A DNA stretch of 64,000 bases. Source: Mesorhizobium huakuii. Its GTDB lineage: Bacteria; Pseudomonadota; Alphaproteobacteria; Rhizobiales; Rhizobiaceae. The position numbers were made by a program, and so were the translations under genes. This document shows, piece after piece, positions 60,374 to 64,000 of this stretch. The notes below the pieces were generated by a model that was given only the letters and a program-made list of their open reading frames with translations, searched no databases and was not told the DNA's origin. How positions within the stretch are numbered: the first letter of the stretch is position 1; every line of letters starts with the position of its first letter. The DNA lies in the NCBI RefSeq assembly GCF_030160235.1, contig NZ_BSNY01000053.1, positions 62,001-126,000 of the forward strand. Reading direction: 5' to 3'.

Positions 60374-62527
60374 ATGGTCAGCCCTGAACCGCGCAAGAGA
60401 AGAGGTCCGATCGCGTCGCGCCTTCTGGCGCTGGACGCCTGGATCGATTCCTCGCTCTACGAGATCGGGTTCAAGGCGCGGCAGTTCTGGGAAGCGGCGA
60501 CGATCTTTTCGCGGCGTTTCCGCCTGAAAGGCTGGCGGCGCGGCATCATCGAGATTTTGAGCGAAGGTTTTACGCTCGGCGCCGGCGGCATCGTGGTGAT
60601 GCTGGCGCTGGCCATTCCGGCGTTCCAGGATACGGCCGGCGACTGGCGCGCCCAGGGCGACTTCGCCGTAACCTTCCTCGACCGCTATGGCAACGAGATC
60701 GGCCAGCGCGGCATCATACAGCGTGATTCCGTGCCGGTCGACGAGATGCCGGATCATGTCATCAAGGCGGTGCTTGCCACCGAGGACCGGCGCTTCTTCG
60801 ATCACTACGGCATCGACGTTCTCGGCCTGTCGCGCGCGATCTTCGAGAATGTCCGGGCGAATTCCGTCGTCCAGGGCGGCTCGAGCATCACCCAGCAGCT
60901 GGCCAAGAACCTGTTCCTGACCAATGAGCGCACCTTCGAGCGCAAGATCAAGGAAGCCTTCCTGTCATTGTGGCTCGAAGCCAATCTGTCGAAAAAGGAA
61001 ATCCTGCAGCTCTATCTCGACCGCGCCTACATGGGCGGCGGCACGTTCGGCATCGAGGCGGCGGCGGACTTCTATTTCGGCAAGAGCGTCAAGGATCTGA
61101 ACCTCGCCGAGGCAGCGATGCTGGCCGGCCTGTTCAAGGCGCCGACCAAATACGCGCCGCACATCAACCTGCCGGCGGCGCGCGCACGCGCCAATGTGGT
61201 GCTGTCGAATCTCGTCGATTCCGGCTTCATGACCGAAGGCCAGGTGCTGCAGGCAAGGCTGCATCCGGCCGACGTCGTCGACCGCGGCGAACAGAAGAGC
61301 CCCGACTATTTCCTCGACTGGGCCTTCGACGAGGTCAAGAAGATCGCCAAGCCCGGCCAGCATTCGCTGGTCGCCCACACCACCTTCGACGCCAACATCC
61401 AGAAGGCGGCGGAAGAGTCCGTCGAGTTCCACCTGCGCCAGTTCGGCAAGGAGTACAACGTCACCGAGGGTGCCGTGGTGGTCATCGAGACCAATGGCGC
61501 GGTCCGCGCCATCGTCGGCGGCCGCGACTACGGCGCCAGCCAGTTCAACCGCGCCACCAAGGCGCTGCGCCAGACCGGCTCGTCCTTCAAACCCTATGTC
61601 TACGCCACGGCGATGGAACACGGCTTCACGCCCAACTCGATCATATCAGGCGGGCCAATCAGCTGGGGCAACTGGTCGCCGCACAATTACAGCGGCGAAT
61701 CAGCCGGCAACATCACGCTGATCATGGCGATGGCCAAGTCGATCAACACCGTACCGGTGCGGCTGGCCAAGGACCATCTCGGCATCGCGCCGATCAAGGC
61801 GATGGCCGAGGCAATGGGCGTGGAATCGCCGCTCGAGGCGCACAAGACGATGGTGCTCGGCACTTCGGGCATGACCGTGATGGACCAGGCGACGGGCTAC
61901 AGCGTGTTCGCCCAAAACGGCTTCGTCGGTTCCCGGCACGGCATCACCCAGCTCGTCACCCGCACCGGCGACGTGGTGTATGACTGGACCAAGGATGCGC
62001 CGCCGCCGCACCGGGTGCTGTCCGAGCAGGCGCTGAAATCCATGAACACCATGCTGGCGGCCGTGCCGGTGATGGGCACGGCCCGGCGTGCGCAAATTCC
62101 CAACATCGTCGTCGCCGGCAAGACCGGCACGACGCAATCCTACCGTGACGCCTGGTTCGTCGGCTTCACCGGCAACTACACAGCGGCCGTTTGGCTGGGC
62201 AACGACGATTTCACCCCAACCAAGAACATGACCGGCGGCTCGCTGCCGGCAATGGTGTGGCAGCGCCTCATGGTCTACGCGCACCAGAACATCGACCTGA
62301 AGCCGATCCCTGGCATCGACAAGCCTTTCGTCGACGAGGATATCGCGGCCAAGGCCGCGGAAGCGCAGAAGAAGAGCGAGGAACAGGCCGCGGCCGACGC
62401 GGCGGCCGAACGCCCGGCGGTGCTGTCCAGCCGGACCACGCAGACGCTGAGGGACATGACGCAGATGTTCCAATCCGCCCCCAAACTAGACGCCCCCGCC
62501 TCGCCCGAAACGCTCTCGGCGCTGTGA
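60374..62527 (+). CDS. Class A penicillin-binding protein (PBP1A family)
   Basis: 717 residues. A cytoplasmic N-terminus of about 65 residues and one anchor (GAGGIVVMLALAIPAF) precede a GT51 glycosyltransferase domain with catalytic Glu137 in ATEDRRFFDHYG and the QGGSSITQQLAKNLFL motif. The transpeptidase has Ser403-x-x-Lys406 (SSFK), SIN in AKSINTVPVRL, and Lys583-Thr-Gly. It polymerises and cross-links peptidoglycan in the periplasm. A charged Ala/Glu-rich tail (about 655-685) ends the protein. It is shorter than E. coli PBP1A and lacks the inserted OB domain, as in several rhizobial paralogues. Confidence 0.93.
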   Translation: MVSPEPRKRRGPIASRLLALDAWIDSSLYEIGFKARQFWEAATIFSRRFRLKGWRRGIIEILSEGFTLGAGGIVVMLALAIPAFQDTAGDWRAQGDFAVTFLDRYGNEIGQRGIIQRDSVPVDEMPDHVIKAVLATEDRRFFDHYGIDVLGLSRAIFENVRANSVVQGGSSITQQLAKNLFLTNERTFERKIKEAFLSLWLEANLSKKEILQLYLDRAYMGGGTFGIEAAADFYFGKSVKDLNLAEAAMLAGLFKAPTKYAPHINLPAARARANVVLSNLVDSGFMTEGQVLQARLHPADVVDRGEQKSPDYFLDWAFDEVKKIAKPGQHSLVAHTTFDANIQKAAEESVEFHLRQFGKEYNVTEGAVVVIETNGAVRAIVGGRDYGASQFNRATKALRQTGSSFKPYVYATAMEHGFTPNSIISGGPISWGNWSPHNYSGESAGNITLIMAMAKSINTVPVRLAKDHLGIAPIKAMAEAMGVESPLEAHKTMVLGTSGMTVMDQATGYSVFAQNGFVGSRHGITQLVTRTGDVVYDWTKDAPPPHRVLSEQALKSMNTMLAAVPVMGTARRAQIPNIVVAGKTGTTQSYRDAWFVGFTGNYTAAVWLGNDDFTPTKNMTGGSLPAMVWQRLMVYAHQNIDLKPIPGIDKPFVDEDIAAKAAEAQKKSEEQAAADAAAERPAVLSSRTTQTLRDMTQMFQSAPKLDAPASPETLSAL

Positions 62528-62638
62528 CTTCGGCCCCGGCGCGGGCCAAGCCACCAGGCAAATGCATCACGCCCGCTTGCCACAAGGCCCCGCGCCGCGA
62601 TATCCCCGAACGGCAATCCTTCGCGCACGCGGCCCTTC

Positions 62639-63223
62639 ATGCTCAAGAACGCCTTCCTGATGCTGCTTTCGCTTGCCATAGCCATTGGCGGCGGCGGCGC
62701 CAGCGTCTGGTATGCGCTGAAGATCCAGGACGGCGTCGGCGCTATCCGCATCGGCCAATGGACCGCCTTCCCCGATATCGGCACGCCAGCCGCCGACCCC
62801 TATTCCAAGGCGCGCGTGGCGCGCGAGGGCGTGCTTGCGCTCGGCCGCGCCGAAGGCCTGTCCTTCGTCGCGGAAAATGACGCTGCCGGCGACCAGCTCA
62901 AGCGCGAATGCAGCTACAGAATAGAGGGCGGATTCCCGACCGCCCGCTTCTGGACGCTCTATGCCGCCGACCAATCGCTCGGCGTCGTCGAAACCGGCAA
63001 GCCGCGGCTTGCAGCACTTCAGTCCTACGAGGTGCTGCGCCAGGCCGACAATTCAGTGATCATCTCGGTCGGCCATCACCCCATGCCCGGCAACTGGCTT
63101 CTGACCGACGGTTCCGGACGGATGTATTTCGTCCTGACCTTCTACGACACGCCGATCGCCAGCAGCACCGGCCTGTCGGACGTCTCGCTGCCCAGGATCG
63201 TGAAGGCCGGCTGCGATGCGTAA
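62639..63223 (+). CDS. DUF1214-domain membrane-anchored protein
   Basis: 194 residues. N-terminal anchor (NAFLMLLSLAIAIGGGGASVWYAL), then a DUF1214 domain: GQWTAFPDIGTPAADPYSKA, FPTARFWTLYAAD, GNWLLTDGSGRMYFVLTFYDTP. DUF1214 often occurs together with DUF1254, either fused or adjacent; here the partner is the next gene, overlapping by eight bases. Periplasmic location expected, function unknown. Confidence 0.85.
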   Translation: MLKNAFLMLLSLAIAIGGGGASVWYALKIQDGVGAIRIGQWTAFPDIGTPAADPYSKARVAREGVLALGRAEGLSFVAENDAAGDQLKRECSYRIEGGFPTARFWTLYAADQSLGVVETGKPRLAALQSYEVLRQADNSVIISVGHHPMPGNWLLTDGSGRMYFVLTFYDTPIASSTGLSDVSLPRIVKAGCDA

Positions 63224-63785
63224 CGTCCTGGCCGCGCTACGCCGTCTTTTTCACGCCGTGCTGCTCGGCCTGGTCGGCGCCGGCATCGTGCACATCGTGG
63301 TGCTGCTCCTGGTGCCGGAATTTTCGGAACGCGATGCCTGGTCGCGACTGTCCATGGCATCCGACCTCTACCGGATGAACCGGCTCGATGCCGAGGCGGG
63401 CGGCGCGCCGGTGGTGAAATCGGTCGACCCGCTGTTCTATGCCTCCGCCTGCCGGTTCGACCTCGAGGAAGGCATGGTCCGCATCAAGGCGCCGGGGAAC
63501 GTCCCCTTCTGGTCGGTGTCGGTCTATGACCGCAACGGCCACAATATCTATTCCTTCAACGACCATACGGCGACCGGCGGCAAGCTGGACGCCGTGGTGC
63601 TGACGCCGGCGCAGATGATCGACGTGCGCAAGGACTTGCCCGAGGACCTGCAGGGGGCGATCTTCGTCGAAGCGCCGATCGACGAGGGCATCTTCGTCAT
63701 CCGCAGCTTCGTGCCGGACGACAGCTGGAAGCCGATCGTGTCGCGCTTTCTCGATCAGAGCTCCTGCGAGCTGCAGGATTTCTAG
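63216..63785 (+). CDS. DUF1254-domain membrane-anchored protein
   Basis: 189 residues. Anchor (VLLGLVGAGIVHIVVLLLV), then a short DUF1254-like domain (FYASACRFDLEEGMVRIKAPGNVPFWSVSVYDRNGHNIYSFND; GIFVIRSFVPDDSWKPI). It is shorter than stand-alone DUF1254 proteins and fits the rhizobial split pair with DUF1214. It starts inside the end of the DUF1214 gene, so the two are co-translated and likely form a complex at the inner membrane. Confidence 0.82.
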   Translation: MRNVLAALRRLFHAVLLGLVGAGIVHIVVLLLVPEFSERDAWSRLSMASDLYRMNRLDAEAGGAPVVKSVDPLFYASACRFDLEEGMVRIKAPGNVPFWSVSVYDRNGHNIYSFNDHTATGGKLDAVVLTPAQMIDVRKDLPEDLQGAIFVEAPIDEGIFVIRSFVPDDSWKPIVSRFLDQSSCELQDF

Positions 63786-63829
63786 GCAGCCAGCCAGAAG
63801 TCCAGGCCCTGAAAAACCAGGCCGCGGCT

Positions 63830-64000
63830 TCAGTGATGCGGCACCGGCGTCCGTGGCGATCCCGGCTTGTCAGGCCCGGCAGGCCGCGCTTCGCCGGTGC
63901 TGGACCGCTCATAGCGGATACCGGGAAAGATGATCACCGCCGCCGGTATTTCGGTGGTTTGCTTGGCTCGATTGGTCGGTGCCGCACGCGGCACGAAAGA
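63830..64000 (-). CDS. 3' end of a hypothetical gene (continues beyond window)
   Basis: The minus-strand frame is open from the window edge to TGA at 63830-63832, giving 56 residues with TTEIPAAVIIFPGIRYER and a Gly/Pro-rich, basic tail (PDKPGSPRTPVPHH). A GTG at 63994 could start a 54-residue protein, but continuation past 64000 is as likely. Codon usage matches the genome. It is convergent with the DUF1254 gene; no family recognised. Confidence 0.5.
   Translation of the reverse strand, partial: SFVPRAAPTNRAKQTTEIPAAVIIFPGIRYERSSTGEARPAGPDKPGSPRTPVPHH

Noticed and set aside
1-64000. tRNA, rRNA, CRISPR arrays, insertion sequences, integrases
   Set aside because: Looked for TTCGAATC-type tRNA arms, regular repeat-spacer patterns and transposase motifs; none seen.

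Overview
The window is GC-rich DNA with tightly packed genes and strong third-position GC bias. It looks like the chromosome of a rhizobial alphaproteobacterium, most likely Mesorhizobium or a close relative. The main evidence is the co-linear block pleC-like kinase / glnE / histidine kinase / response regulator / degP / ccmHFEI (cycLKJH), which I remember being in this order in Sinorhizobium meliloti, together with a feuN-feuP-feuQ-like operon and short hairpin repeats typical of rhizobia. I see no insertion sequence, integrase, prophage block, CRISPR array, rRNA or tRNA, so this is mainly core chromosome plus catabolic accessory islands.

Layout. 1-1.8 kb: end of a HisC-like aminotransferase, a MarR regulator with a paired operator, and acylphosphatase. 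1.8-8.4 kb: leucine/isovalerate catabolism (TetR regulator, liuA, liuB, a macrodomain protein, a small secreted protein, liuD), closed by a bidirectional terminator. 8.4-19.6 kb: branched-chain amino-acid binding protein, several small envelope proteins, AMP nucleosidase, a membrane-anchored endonuclease/exonuclease/phosphatase protein, a DUF922 protease-like protein, ETF-ubiquinone oxidoreductase, a family-4-like uracil-DNA glycosylase and an XRE regulator. 19.7-25.8 kb: an EamA exporter overlapping an orphan molybdenum hydroxylase large subunit, and aminopeptidase N. 25.9-40.1 kb: a PleC-like cell-cycle kinase with a CcrM-site cluster and a near-consensus CtrA box upstream, an EF-hand protein, then glnE, a two-component pair, degP and the cytochrome c maturation operon, which has a perfect FNR/FixK box upstream.

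40.2-45.3 kb: a lipoprotein, feuQ/feuP/feuN, a lone DUF3168 phage/GTA-type gene and an amidase. 45.6-52.5 kb: a carbohydrate catabolism island (GntR regulator, binding protein, ATPase carrying an apparent frameshift, permease, AldA-type aldehyde dehydrogenase, FAH/MhpD-type hydratase). 52.6-60.2 kb: a PotABCD-type ABC transporter diverging from an M20 amidohydrolase and a DDAH-type amidinohydrolase, with a LysR regulator between, probably for import and breakdown of a guanidino compound. 60.4-64 kb: a class A penicillin-binding protein, a DUF1214/DUF1254 pair, and the 3' end of a gene leaving the window.

How the genes connect: LiuA (isovaleryl-CoA dehydrogenase) gives electrons to ETF, which the ETF-QO encoded 7 kb away would pass to quinone. 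The Ccm operon matures c-type cytochromes and appears to be oxygen-regulated. PleC, FeuPQ and the DegP-linked two-component pair together make this a signalling-rich stretch. The most notable observations are the FNR/FixK box with an adjacent 19-bp palindrome upstream of ccmI, the GANTC/CtrA signals upstream of pleC, the macrodomain gene coupled to liuB, the guanidino-compound island, the frameshifted sugar ATPase and the orphan DUF3168 gene.
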